The notes under the pieces were generated by a model. The model ran no database searches, was not told where the DNA came from, and was given only the letters and a program-made list of their open reading frames with translations. 64,000 bases of DNA, taken from contig NZ_JABSSU010000004.1 in the NCBI RefSeq assembly GCF_013213835.1, positions 529,250-593,249 on the forward strand. Reading direction: 5' to 3'. Within the stretch, counting starts at the first letter, position 1. Every line of letters begins with the position of its first letter. Both the position numbers and the translations under genes were made by a program. This DNA is from Winogradskyella sp. Lineage in GTDB: Bacteria; Bacteroidota; Bacteroidia; Flavobacteriales; Flavobacteriaceae. Positions 49,278 through 58,153 of the stretch are shown here, piece by piece.

Positions 49278-50019
49278 AAAGAATAATTATTCATATGTAA
49301 GTATTGCATTTATAATTTTGGTCTTTGGTATACTTGTTATACCCAAAATTATTAATCGTATAAGTGACGGCGATGTCACTAGAGATGAAAGTAGAAGTAA
49401 TGAGGTGTCTTCAACAACACCAAAAAAGAAAAGTGACTTAGCTTATTTAGAAATTAATAATGAACCTAAGAAAGTACCTGCATTCAGTTTTACAAATCAA
49501 GATGGTAAAACAATAACCAATAAAGATTTTTTAGGTAAAGTCTATGTTGTAGAGTTCTTTTTCACAACATGTCCTACTATATGTCCTATAATGAATAGGA
49601 ATTTAGTAGAGGTGCAAAATCACTTTAAAGATTTTGAAGAGTTTGGAGTAGCATCATTTACCATAAACCCTGATGTGGATACGCCAGAAGTATTAAAAGC
49701 ATATGCTGAGAATTACAAAATTACCAATCCAAATTGGCATCTAATGACAGGTGAAGAGGAAACTATTTACTCGCTGGCTAATGACGGATTTAACTTGTTT
49801 ACAGCACGAGATGAAACAGTAGAAGGTGGTTTTGAGCATTCAGGTAATTTTGCATTAATAGATAAGGAAGGTTTTATTAGATCTCGTAGAGATAACTTCG
49901 GTAATCCATTGATTTTTTATAATGGACTAATATCAGAATCAGAAGCTATGGATGATGAAGGTATTCCGCAAGAAATAACCATATTAAAAGAAGACATCGC
50001 TAAATTATTAAAAGAGTAA
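49270..50019 (+). CDS. SCO family copper chaperone for cytochrome c oxidase
   Basis: The protein has 249 residues. An N-terminal anchor lies at about 8-28. The thioredoxin-like domain has FFTTCPTICPIMNRN near 97-111 with the paired Cys of SCO proteins, FTINPDVDTPEVL, and the third copper ligand His in GFEHSGNF near 190. SCO proteins deliver copper to or reduce the CuA site of subunit II on the periplasmic side. The location between the unknown anchored protein and DUF420 fits oxidase assembly. Confidence 0.94.
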   Translation: MSKKNNYSYVSIAFIILVFGILVIPKIINRISDGDVTRDESRSNEVSSTTPKKKSDLAYLEINNEPKKVPAFSFTNQDGKTITNKDFLGKVYVVEFFFTTCPTICPIMNRNLVEVQNHFKDFEEFGVASFTINPDVDTPEVLKAYAENYKITNPNWHLMTGEEETIYSLANDGFNLFTARDETVEGGFEHSGNFALIDKEGFIRSRRDNFGNPLIFYNGLISESEAMDDEGIPQEITILKEDIAKLLKE

Positions 50020-50061
50020 TCAAAAAAAAGCGCCTTAAAAGGTGTTGTTTATTATCCTAAT

Positions 50062-50649
50062 ATGAATAAAGTAGACTTAGATAAAGAGAAAAAATATAAT
50101 AAATGGATTGTTGTATTGTCAATAGTTATTCCATTGGCAGTTGCAGCCTTGTTCGGCATTAATTTGAGAGAATTGGGCTTTGATGTTCAGCCTTTAACAA
50201 TGTTACCTCCCGTATATGCGGCAATAAATGGTTTTACAGCAATATTGTTAATTGTAGCACTAATAGCCATTAAAAATAAGAACATCGTTTTGCATGAAAA
50301 TTTAATGCGAACGGCCATTTGGTGTTCTGTTGTTTTTCTAGTGTTGTATGTGGCATATCATATGACAAGTGATTCTACAATGTTTGGTGATATAAATCAT
50401 GACGGCAATCTTGATGTTTCAGAAAAAGAGGCAATAGGATCAACGAGATACATCTATTATTTCATATTAATTACGCATATTTTATTGTCTATTGTTGTAA
50501 TCCCTTTTGTTTTAGTGACTTATGTGAGAGCTATAACAAATAATATAGAAAGGCATAAGAAAATAGCCAAGATCACATTCCCAATATGGCTTTATGTTGC
50601 TGTAACAGGTGTAATTGTGTACTTTATGATTTCACCATATTACATGTAA
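50062..50649 (+). CDS. DUF420 (CtaM-like) membrane protein with an EF-hand-like loop
   Basis: The protein has 195 residues in five helices. DUF420 includes CtaM, which is required for heme-copper oxidase maturation in some bacteria. Conserved features are MLPPVYAAINGFTAILL, the His in NIVLHENLM and YVAYHMTSDS. Between helices 3 and 4, residues 110-121 read DINHDGNLDVSE, with D, N, D, N, D and E at positions 1, 3, 5, 7, 9 and 12 of a standard EF-hand calcium loop. The following KEA may continue as a short helix. It lies 42 bp after SCO and 2 bp before the CAMC gene. Confidence 0.88.
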   Translation: MNKVDLDKEKKYNKWIVVLSIVIPLAVAALFGINLRELGFDVQPLTMLPPVYAAINGFTAILLIVALIAIKNKNIVLHENLMRTAIWCSVVFLVLYVAYHMTSDSTMFGDINHDGNLDVSEKEAIGSTRYIYYFILITHILLSIVVIPFVLVTYVRAITNNIERHKKIAKITFPIWLYVAVTGVIVYFMISPYYM

Positions 50650-50651
50650 TT

Positions 50652-50888
50652 ATGAAGCGTAAATTCTTCCTTTTACTTTTTTTATTTGTGTTTTGTGTTG
50701 AAGTGAATGCACAATGCGCTATGTGCAGAGCAGTTTTAGAAAGTGGGGAGGAACAATCTGCCGCAGAAGGTATTAATGATGGTATCATGTTCTTAATGGC
50801 AATTCCATATATTTTGGTTGGTACAATAGGTTATATAGTCTACAAAACCTATAAAAAATCCCCAAATTCAGAAACTATTGAAGAATAA
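50652..50888 (+). CDS. Small membrane protein with a CAMC motif
   Basis: The protein has 78 residues from the ATG at 50652; a longer frame from 50586 would overlap DUF420 and lose the signal peptide. MKRKFFLLLFLFVFCVEVNA is a signal peptide. Directly after it comes QCAMCRAVLESGEE, so the mature protein would start with a CxxC pair. One transmembrane helix at about 47-66 and a short polar tail follow. I do not recognise a named family. The position after SCO and DUF420, with only 2 bp between them, points to a metal or redox role in oxidase assembly; this is inference. Confidence 0.75.
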   Translation: MKRKFFLLLFLFVFCVEVNAQCAMCRAVLESGEEQSAAEGINDGIMFLMAIPYILVGTIGYIVYKTYKKSPNSETIEE

Positions 50889-51010
50889 CTGTAACATAAT
50901 TGTGTTTCAGTAGTCTTAGTTATAAGAGTTTGTAAAAGAAGTCTTAACAATTTGTTGGCACATCAACCTTGTTATATTTCTTAAAATTGCACTTAATAAC
51001 CAATCAACTT

Positions 51011-51712
51011 ATGATCCAGATAAAGGATTTGCACAAGTCTTATCATATGGGGAGCAATACGCTTCACGTATTAAAAGGAATTAATTTCGAAGTAAAAGAA
51101 GGAGAACTGGTTTCTATTATGGGTTCTTCAGGATCAGGTAAGTCTACATTGCTTAATATACTCGGTATGCTAGATGAAGCTGATGAAGGTGAATATATTC
51201 TCGATGGTGTTCCTATAAAAAATCTTAATGAGAAGATTGCTGCCAAATACAGAAACGAATTTTTAGGCTTCATATTTCAATCTTTCAATTTAATAAATTA
51301 CAAAAGTGCTTTAGATAACGTCTCCATGCCATTGTATTATAAAGGTATTAAACGCAAGGAACGCAATGAAAAGGCACTACACTATCTCGAAAAAGTTGGT
51401 CTGGCAGACTGGTCACATCATTTACCAAGTGAATTGTCAGGTGGACAAAAACAACGTGTAGCCATCGCTAGAGCCCTAGCGAGTGATCCTAAAGTCTTAT
51501 TAGCAGATGAACCTACAGGTGCCTTAGATACAAAAACATCTTATGAGGTAATGGAATTAATCCAAGGTATCAACGATGACGGCAAAACTATTCTAGTTGT
51601 AACTCACGAACATGATATCGCTCAAATGACAAAGCGTATAGTTAATCTAAAGGATGGTATTATTATAGACGATAGCCCAGTAGAACAAGTTAGAGCAAAA
51701 CAGTATGTTTAA
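51011..51712 (+). CDS. ABC transporter ATP-binding protein (MacB/LolD type)
   Basis: The protein has 233 residues from the ATG at 51011; the frame extends 42 bp upstream without a better start. Walker A is GSSGSGKST near 38-46, the signature LSGGQKQRVA near 143, Walker B VLLADEPTGALD near 162 and the switch His in VTHEHD near 199. It powers type VII ABC exporters that transmit force across the periplasm rather than moving substrate through the membrane. It is first of six genes; its stop overlaps the first permease by 8 bp. Confidence 0.93.
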   Translation: MIQIKDLHKSYHMGSNTLHVLKGINFEVKEGELVSIMGSSGSGKSTLLNILGMLDEADEGEYILDGVPIKNLNEKIAAKYRNEFLGFIFQSFNLINYKSALDNVSMPLYYKGIKRKERNEKALHYLEKVGLADWSHHLPSELSGGQKQRVAIARALASDPKVLLADEPTGALDTKTSYEVMELIQGINDDGKTILVVTHEHDIAQMTKRIVNLKDGIIIDDSPVEQVRAKQYV

Positions 51713-52949
51713 CGTAGAACGTTGGCAAGAAATATTCGAAACACTTCGCAAAAATAAGTTGCGTACTTTTTTAACTGGACTTTCGGTGGCTTCGGGTATT
51801 TTTATTTTGGTGATTTTACTTGGAGTGAGTTCTGGATTAAAAAACGGTGTTACTTCAGAGTTTCAGCAAGATGCTACTAATGAAATTGGGGTAAGAACTA
51901 GAATTACCACAAAAGGTTATAAGGGACTCAATCCTGGACGAAGAATTCAGTTAAAAAACGAAGACTTCGATATGCTAACCAATACCTATGATGATTATTT
52001 AGAGTACAGATCTTCTAATTATAATATTTGGGGAGGACAAACTACTTATAAAAATGAGTCAGGAAATTATACGTTAAGAGGTATGATGCCAGATGGTCAG
52101 TTTATTGAAAATTGTGATGTGCTTACTGGTCGATTTATAAATCAAGCTGACCTTGATGAGGCAAAAAAAGTTGTTGTAATAGGTAAAAAGGTAAAATCAG
52201 ATTTATTTAAAGATGAAGACCCAATAGATAAGTACATATCTGTTTGGGGGCTTAATTTTAAGGTGGTTGGTGTTTATACAGATCCTGGAGGTGAGCGCGA
52301 GGAAAGTAACATTATGTTACCAATTACGACTGTTCAAAAAGCATTTAATGGTGGAGATGATGTAAGGCATATTGAGTTTACCGTTAAAATGACTGATAAT
52401 TTTGACGAAACCGTTGCCATTTCTGAGAATTTAGCTAAAGCGATAGAGACAGATTTAAAACAAAAACATCTTATATCGCCAGATGACGATGCAGCTATCA
52501 GGGTTTGGAATACTTTAGAAGAAGCTCGAAAGATTTATTCGTTAATTGACACAATAGCCGCTGTATTTTGGTTTATTGGTATCGGAACCATAATTGCAGG
52601 TGTAGTTGGCGTTGGTAATATTATGATTATTATAGTGAAAGAGCGAACAAAAGAAATTGGTATAAGAAAAGCTATAGGTGCTCAGCCGTTATCAATTATA
52701 GCAATGATTTTACAAGAAGCAATTTTTGTAACAATGTTCTCAGGCTTGTTTGGGTTAATCTTTGGGTTAGGTCTTCTTGAGTTATTAGGTCCACAAGTAG
52801 ATAGTCCTTTTATTAAATTCCCCCAAGTTGATTTTAGAACTGCTTTAACAACTGTATTTATATTAGTGTTTGCAGGTGCACTAGCGGGGTTTATTCCTGC
52901 CTATAGAGCCGCAAAAATTAAACCTATAGTAGCATTAAGAGACGAATAG
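51705..52949 (+). CDS. MacB-type ABC transporter permease (first)
   Basis: The protein has 414 residues. One N-terminal helix at about 18-40 is followed by a periplasmic domain of about 235 residues, then three helices in the C-terminal part (FtsX fold). The cytosolic coupling motif VKERTKEIGIRKAIGA lies near 311-326 and the end reads KIKPIVALRDE. It carries no fused ATPase, unlike E. coli MacB. It would pair with the second permease, 1 bp downstream, to form a heterodimer using the ATPase before it. Confidence 0.93.
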   Translation: MFNVERWQEIFETLRKNKLRTFLTGLSVASGIFILVILLGVSSGLKNGVTSEFQQDATNEIGVRTRITTKGYKGLNPGRRIQLKNEDFDMLTNTYDDYLEYRSSNYNIWGGQTTYKNESGNYTLRGMMPDGQFIENCDVLTGRFINQADLDEAKKVVVIGKKVKSDLFKDEDPIDKYISVWGLNFKVVGVYTDPGGEREESNIMLPITTVQKAFNGGDDVRHIEFTVKMTDNFDETVAISENLAKAIETDLKQKHLISPDDDAAIRVWNTLEEARKIYSLIDTIAAVFWFIGIGTIIAGVVGVGNIMIIIVKERTKEIGIRKAIGAQPLSIIAMILQEAIFVTMFSGLFGLIFGLGLLELLGPQVDSPFIKFPQVDFRTALTTVFILVFAGALAGFIPAYRAAKIKPIVALRDE

Positions 52950-52950
52950 T

Positions 52951-54210
52951 ATGTTTAATAAAGATCGCTGGTCAGAAATAATTGAGGCATTAAATGCAAA
53001 TAAGATAAGAACTTTACTTACTGCATTTGGTGTGTTTTGGGGTATAGCAATATTAGTACTTTTGTTAGCTTTAACTAATGGTTTAAGAAATGGGGTGACT
53101 GCAGATTTTGGAGATTTTGCAACCAATTCTATGTTTATGTGGACACAAGGCACATCAAAACCATACAAAGGATTACCTAAAAATAGATATTTCAATTATA
53201 AAATAGATGATGTTGATGCTCTAAAAGCTGAAGTACCAGAATTAAAATATGTGTCTCCAAGAAATCAATTAGGAGGCTATCAAGGTGCTAATAACGTAAT
53301 TCGTGGGACAAAAACCGGCGCATTCCAGATTTATGGTGATTATCCTGAGTTTATTAAGCAAAAACCTATGGATATTCTTCAAGGGCGTTTTATAAATTAT
53401 ACAGATATAAATGCCAAAAGAAAAGTATGTGTTATAGGACCAGATGTTGTTAATGGACTCTACGATAAAGGTGAAGATATAATAGGAAGTTACATAAAGA
53501 TTAACGGAGTTAATTTTATGGTAGTTGGTACTTTCAAGATAAGCAATAGCCAGGGCAACTCAGAAGAAGAGGCAAATACGGTATTTATTCCGTTTACAAC
53601 ATTTAATCAGGCATTTAATTTTGGTGATATAGTTGGTTGGATGGCAATTACTGCTAACGATCAAATAAGTATAACAGCTGTCAAAGAACGCATATTTACA
53701 TTAATGAGGACTAGACACAAAATACATCCTGAAGACGTAAGAGCTATTGGTCATTTTGATTTGTCAGAGCAGTTTGGTAGAATCAATGGGCTGTTCAATA
53801 TTCTTTCAGTTGTAGGTTACTTTGTGGGTGCACTTATTTTAATGTCTGGAATTATTGGTATTAGCAATATCATGTTAATCGTGGTCAAAGAACGTACTAA
53901 GGAAATTGGGGTGCGAAGAGCTTTGGGAGCCACACCTTGGTCAATTAAAAGTCAAATATTACAAGAAAGTTTAATTCTAACTATTCTTTCAGGTATGGTA
54001 GGTATATCGTTTGCAGCTTTGGTGATTTGGGTGATGAATACGGTGTTAGATAATGTTGGTCCAGTAGAGAATTTTGCCAACCCAAGTGTTGGCATGCAGG
54101 TCGTATTTACGGCTCTAATAATATTAGTGGTTTCTGGTTTATTAGCAGGATTAATACCCGCAAATAGTGCGACTAAAATGAAACCAGTTGACGCTTTAAG
54201 AATAGAATAA
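52951..54210 (+). CDS. MacB-type ABC transporter permease (second)
   Basis: The protein has 419 residues and is paralogous to the preceding gene, with the same layout: helix near 18-40, periplasmic domain to about 275, then three helices with VKERTKEIGVRRALGA near 312-327 and the end KMKPVDALRIE. The closely similar termini and divergent periplasmic domains suggest duplication followed by specialisation of the outer part. It starts 1 bp after the first permease stop and ends 22 bp before the first adaptor. Confidence 0.93.
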   Translation: MFNKDRWSEIIEALNANKIRTLLTAFGVFWGIAILVLLLALTNGLRNGVTADFGDFATNSMFMWTQGTSKPYKGLPKNRYFNYKIDDVDALKAEVPELKYVSPRNQLGGYQGANNVIRGTKTGAFQIYGDYPEFIKQKPMDILQGRFINYTDINAKRKVCVIGPDVVNGLYDKGEDIIGSYIKINGVNFMVVGTFKISNSQGNSEEEANTVFIPFTTFNQAFNFGDIVGWMAITANDQISITAVKERIFTLMRTRHKIHPEDVRAIGHFDLSEQFGRINGLFNILSVVGYFVGALILMSGIIGISNIMLIVVKERTKEIGVRRALGATPWSIKSQILQESLILTILSGMVGISFAALVIWVMNTVLDNVGPVENFANPSVGMQVVFTALIILVVSGLLAGLIPANSATKMKPVDALRIE

Positions 54211-54232
54211 TAAAAGATAAGAATACATAAAA

Positions 54233-55393
54233 ATGAAAAGAACTACAACCATTATCGTTTTAGCTTTAATAGTGATTGTATTTGGTGCAGCCTTATATTA
54301 CTTATGGTCTAAAAACCAAGAAGATCCTGTAAGGTATACTACAGAAAAAGCTTCTAAAGAAACTATTGTTGTCAAAACTGTAGCTACCGGAAGCATTGTG
54401 CCAGAGGAGGAAGTATTAATCAAGCCAAATATTTCGGGCGTGGTTGATGAAGTTTTTGTTGAAGCTGGAGAATTTGTAAATCAGGGAGATTTAATTGCAA
54501 AAATTAGAGTGATTCCCAATGTTTCAAACTTAACTAGCGCAAAGAATAATATTGCCTCAAACCAAACCGCGCTTCAGACAGCCGAGATAAATTATAAAAC
54601 TCAAAAGGCAATTTATGATAGACAGAAAGAGCTTTTCGAAAAAGGTGTAGTTGCAGCTAATGATTTTGATCAAGTAAATAACACATATTTACAAGCAAAA
54701 CAACAAGTAGAACAAGCAAGAATAAATGTTCAACAATCACGTCAAAACTATGACATCATAAAAACGGGTACAACTTCTGGGCTTGGTAAAATTGCGCAGA
54801 CACAAGTTAGAGCAACCGTTGCAGGTATGGTTTTAGATGTTCCAGTAAAAGCTGGAAATCAAGTCATAGAAGCTAACAATTTTAATGAGGGTACTTCCAT
54901 AGCGTCTCTAGCAGATGTTAAGAAAATGATTTTTGAAGGTAAAGTTGACGAAAGTGAAGTAGGAAAAATTAAAGAAGATTTACCATTAGAGATTACAGTT
55001 GGTGCTATTGAAAACCAAAAATTTGATGCTGTATTAGATTATATTGCACCTAAAGGTGTTGAGGAAAATGGTGCTATTCAGTTCGAAATAAAAGGATCTT
55101 TGAAAGCCATTGACTCTACATTCATAAGAGCAGGATTAAGTGCAAACGCTTCTATTATTTTAGATAAGGTTGAAGATGTACTGGCGATTAAGGAGGCTTT
55201 AGTCCAATATGATCAAGAAACTAAAGAGCCATACGTTGAGGTTGCTATAGGAGATCAAAAGTTTGAAAGAAGAGATGTTGAGTTAGGACTAAGCAATGGA
55301 ATATATGTAGAAGTTATAAAGGGTCTTTCTGAAACAGATGAAATTAAAGTTTGGAATCAACTTCAGGGTCCACCTCAATACGGAGGACAATAA
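54233..55393 (+). CDS. Periplasmic adaptor (HlyD/MacA family), first of two
   Basis: The protein has 386 residues. A membrane anchor lies at about 5-24. A lipoyl half with PNISGVVDEVFVEAGEFV near 64-81 is followed by a coiled-coil hairpin of about 100-185, rich in Gln and Ala. The second lipoyl half and the beta-barrel domain (FEGKVDESEVGKI) complete the fold. The protein bridges the permeases and the TolC-like channel encoded next. Its short C-terminus ends in QLQGPPQYGGQ. Confidence 0.9.
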   Translation: MKRTTTIIVLALIVIVFGAALYYLWSKNQEDPVRYTTEKASKETIVVKTVATGSIVPEEEVLIKPNISGVVDEVFVEAGEFVNQGDLIAKIRVIPNVSNLTSAKNNIASNQTALQTAEINYKTQKAIYDRQKELFEKGVVAANDFDQVNNTYLQAKQQVEQARINVQQSRQNYDIIKTGTTSGLGKIAQTQVRATVAGMVLDVPVKAGNQVIEANNFNEGTSIASLADVKKMIFEGKVDESEVGKIKEDLPLEITVGAIENQKFDAVLDYIAPKGVEENGAIQFEIKGSLKAIDSTFIRAGLSANASIILDKVEDVLAIKEALVQYDQETKEPYVEVAIGDQKFERRDVELGLSNGIYVEVIKGLSETDEIKVWNQLQGPPQYGGQ

Positions 55394-55444
55394 TTTTAAA
55401 ATTTAGTGTAACACATTACAATATATCAAGACATATATTACATC

Positions 55445-56785
55445 ATGAAAAAATCAATCGTCATTATAGCATTCCTTTTCGGAATTTTTGCACAAGCTCA
55501 AGATAAGAAGTGGACGCTTTTAGAGTGTGTGAATTATGCCTTAGAAAATAATATTTCTATTCAGCAGTCAGAGTTAGATGTAGATTTAGCAGAAATAGAT
55601 AAATTAGGCGCAATAGGCAATTTTTTGCCAAACTTAAACTCGAATGCATCATATAATATTAATACAGGTGCCAATATTAACCCTGCAACAAACCAGTTTG
55701 AGAATGCAACATTTAGATCTGCATCGGGTGGAGTTAGTTCAGGTATAAATATTTCTTCCGGATTTGCTAACTGGAAAGCCCTACAGAGAGCAAAATTAAA
55801 TAAGATAGCTTCAGAGTATCGTTTAGACAAGATGAAGGATGATATTTCACTGATAGTAGCAAATTCATTTTTACAGATATTAGCAAATAGAGAACAACTA
55901 AAGGTGCTGCAAGCACAAAATTCAGTCACTAAAGAAAACATTAAAAACACTCAAGATTTGGTTGATGCTGGTGTTTTACCACAAGGTGATTTGTTAGAAT
56001 TACAAGCAACCGATGCAACACAAGCACAACAAATTATCGCAGCTGAGAATGCACTGTTTATTTCTAAGTTTGGTTTAGCACAAACGTTACAATTAAAAGA
56101 TTATGAGAATTTTGACATTGTAGATGAAGATTACGGTTTGGTCGCTACAGATATTTTAGACAAAAAACCAGGTGAAATAGCACAAAAAGCTAAAGAAGAA
56201 GTAAATGATGTTAAAATTGCAGAGGCCAATTATAATTTAGCTGAAAAGGACTTACAATTGGCAAGAGCAGACTTTTATCCTACACTTAGAGGATTTGTTG
56301 GTTACAACACAAGATGGGCAAGTTCTCAAATAAATCCGTTTACAGGTGAAGATATTTCTTTTGTAGATCAATTATATCTCTTTGATGGTACATCAGTTGG
56401 TCTTCAACTAAATGTTCCAGTTTTTAATGGATTTAATGTTAGAAATAATGTTAAGAGACAAAAAGTTCAAGTTGAAAGATTAAAGTATCAATTAGAACAA
56501 GCAGAATTAGATTTAGAATCTACAGTATACCAGGCTTATAATGATGCTAAGAATTCAAAAAAATCATATGAGGCCGCGGTACAGACTGAAGAAGCTAGAC
56601 GTTTAGCATTTGAGTATGCTAAAGAACGTTATGACGTTGGTCTTTCTAATTCATTCGACTTTAATCAATCAAGAACAGCATACGAAAACGCGCAATCTGA
56701 TGTAGTAAGAACAAAATATGATTATATCTTTAGAGTTAAGATTTTAGAATTTTATTTTGGTTTACCAATATCAGTTTTAAATTAA
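55445..56785 (+). CDS. TolC family outer-membrane channel protein
   Basis: The protein has 446 residues. A signal peptide lies at 1-18 (ending FAQAQ). Two repeats of the outer-membrane efflux protein fold show long amphipathic helices, LLECVNYALENNISIQQSEL near 24-43 and VKRQKVQVERLKYQLEQAEL in the second half, with GLQLNVPVFNGFNVRNN before it. A trimer would form the outer exit duct for the exporter. It sits between the two adaptor genes, 51 bp after the first and 6 bp before the second. Confidence 0.93.
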   Translation: MKKSIVIIAFLFGIFAQAQDKKWTLLECVNYALENNISIQQSELDVDLAEIDKLGAIGNFLPNLNSNASYNINTGANINPATNQFENATFRSASGGVSSGINISSGFANWKALQRAKLNKIASEYRLDKMKDDISLIVANSFLQILANREQLKVLQAQNSVTKENIKNTQDLVDAGVLPQGDLLELQATDATQAQQIIAAENALFISKFGLAQTLQLKDYENFDIVDEDYGLVATDILDKKPGEIAQKAKEEVNDVKIAEANYNLAEKDLQLARADFYPTLRGFVGYNTRWASSQINPFTGEDISFVDQLYLFDGTSVGLQLNVPVFNGFNVRNNVKRQKVQVERLKYQLEQAELDLESTVYQAYNDAKNSKKSYEAAVQTEEARRLAFEYAKERYDVGLSNSFDFNQSRTAYENAQSDVVRTKYDYIFRVKILEFYFGLPISVLN

Positions 56786-56791
56786 TATACA

Positions 56792-58108
56792 ATGAGCAAA
56801 ACTGCAAAGATAGCTATAGGAGTTATCGCCATTTTACTTATCGCCATTATAGCTGGTGCTAAAATGGGTCTTTTTGGAAAAAAAGGAAACTTTAAAGAAG
56901 TTACCGTTAAGGAAGTGAAGTTAATGGATATTGTAGAAACTGTTTCTGCTACTGGTAAAATTCAACCAGAAGTAGAAGTAAAGATTTCTTCAGAGGTATC
57001 AGGTGAAATTTTAGAGTTACCATTTAAGGAAGGTCAAGAAGTTAAGAAGGGAGACTTATTGGTAAGAGTTAATCCAGATTTAATACAATCTGCGGTTAAT
57101 AGAACTCAAGCATCTTATCAAAATTTTAGAGCAAATTTAGAGCAAGCAGAAGCTACTCTAAAACAAGCAAAAGCTGATTATGATAGAAATGAAGCACTTT
57201 TTAATAAAGGTGTTATTTCTAAGGCAGATTGGGATAGAGCAATAGCAGCTTATGAGACGGCAGCTGCAGCTAAAAGTTCTGCTTATTATAATGTGCAAAG
57301 TGCAGCGGCTAGTGTTAATGAGGCCCAAGATAACTTAACACGTACTACAATTTATGCTCCGATGGATGGTACTATTTCTAAATTAGATGTAGAGTTGGGC
57401 GAACGTGTAGTAGGTACCCAGCAAATGGCAGGTACTGAGATATTAAGAGTTGCTAACTTAAACAATATGGAAGTTGAGGTTGATGTTAATGAAAATGATA
57501 TTGTAAAAGTGAGTATTGGTGATTCAACAATTGTTGAAGTAGACGCTTACTTAAAAAAGGAATTTAAAGGTGTTGTGACGGAAATTGCAAACTCTGCGGC
57601 AGGAACTTTAGCAGCAGATCAAGTCACTAACTTTAAAGTGAAAGTAAGAATCCTTGAGGAATCTTATAAGGATTTAACTGAAGGTAAGCCTGAAGGTTAT
57701 TCACCCTTTAGACCTGGTATGACAGCAACCGTTGATATTATCACGAAAACCAGGAAAGACGCTATTGCTGTACCAATTAGTGCTATTGTAATAAAAACAG
57801 ATACTAGTTCTGTAAAGAAATCTTACGGTAAAAAGGATGATTCGGATATTGAGGAAGATGATGAGTCTAAAGAGGAAGAAAAGTTTGAATGCGTTTTTGT
57901 AAATGTTGATGGTAAGGCAAAATTAAAGGTGGTTGAAACAGGTATACAAGATGATACTAATATAGAAGTTGTTTCTGGTTTAAATAAAGAAGACAAAATC
58001 ATTACAGGTCCTTATAATATGGTTTCAAAAACCTTAAAGCCTGGCGATATGATTGAAATTAAGAACAAGAAAAAATCTAATAAGTCGGAAGATATTGGCG
58101 AAGAATAA
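56792..58108 (+). CDS. Periplasmic adaptor (HlyD/MacA family), second of two
   Basis: The protein has 438 residues. An N-terminal anchor lies at about 5-24, the first lipoyl half has ISSEVSGEILELPFKEGQEV near 67-86, and a coiled-coil hairpin lies at about 100-180 (RNEALFNKGVISKADWDRA). IYAPMDGTISKL opens the second half. A charged insert of Lys, Asp and Glu at about 340-365 (KKDDSDIEEDDESKEEEK) interrupts the membrane-proximal domain. The C-terminus is a Lys-rich tail. It is closer to classical MacA in layout than the first adaptor. It is the last gene of the exporter operon. Confidence 0.9.
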   Translation: MSKTAKIAIGVIAILLIAIIAGAKMGLFGKKGNFKEVTVKEVKLMDIVETVSATGKIQPEVEVKISSEVSGEILELPFKEGQEVKKGDLLVRVNPDLIQSAVNRTQASYQNFRANLEQAEATLKQAKADYDRNEALFNKGVISKADWDRAIAAYETAAAAKSSAYYNVQSAAASVNEAQDNLTRTTIYAPMDGTISKLDVELGERVVGTQQMAGTEILRVANLNNMEVEVDVNENDIVKVSIGDSTIVEVDAYLKKEFKGVVTEIANSAAGTLAADQVTNFKVKVRILEESYKDLTEGKPEGYSPFRPGMTATVDIITKTRKDAIAVPISAIVIKTDTSSVKKSYGKKDDSDIEEDDESKEEEKFECVFVNVDGKAKLKVVETGIQDDTNIEVVSGLNKEDKIITGPYNMVSKTLKPGDMIEIKNKKKSNKSEDIGEE

Positions 58109-58153
58109 ATTTTGTAGATCCGCCATCCATTAATATCAATTAAAAATTTAAAT

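Noticed and set aside
50586..50651. N-terminal extension of the CAMC protein overlapping DUF420
   Set aside because: The ATG at 50652 gives a clean signal peptide and a normal 2-bp gap; the extension has no signal.
55561..55950. 129-codon minus-strand open frame within the TolC-like gene
   Set aside because: Antisense to helical repeats of a recognised family; no upstream promoter or start context.
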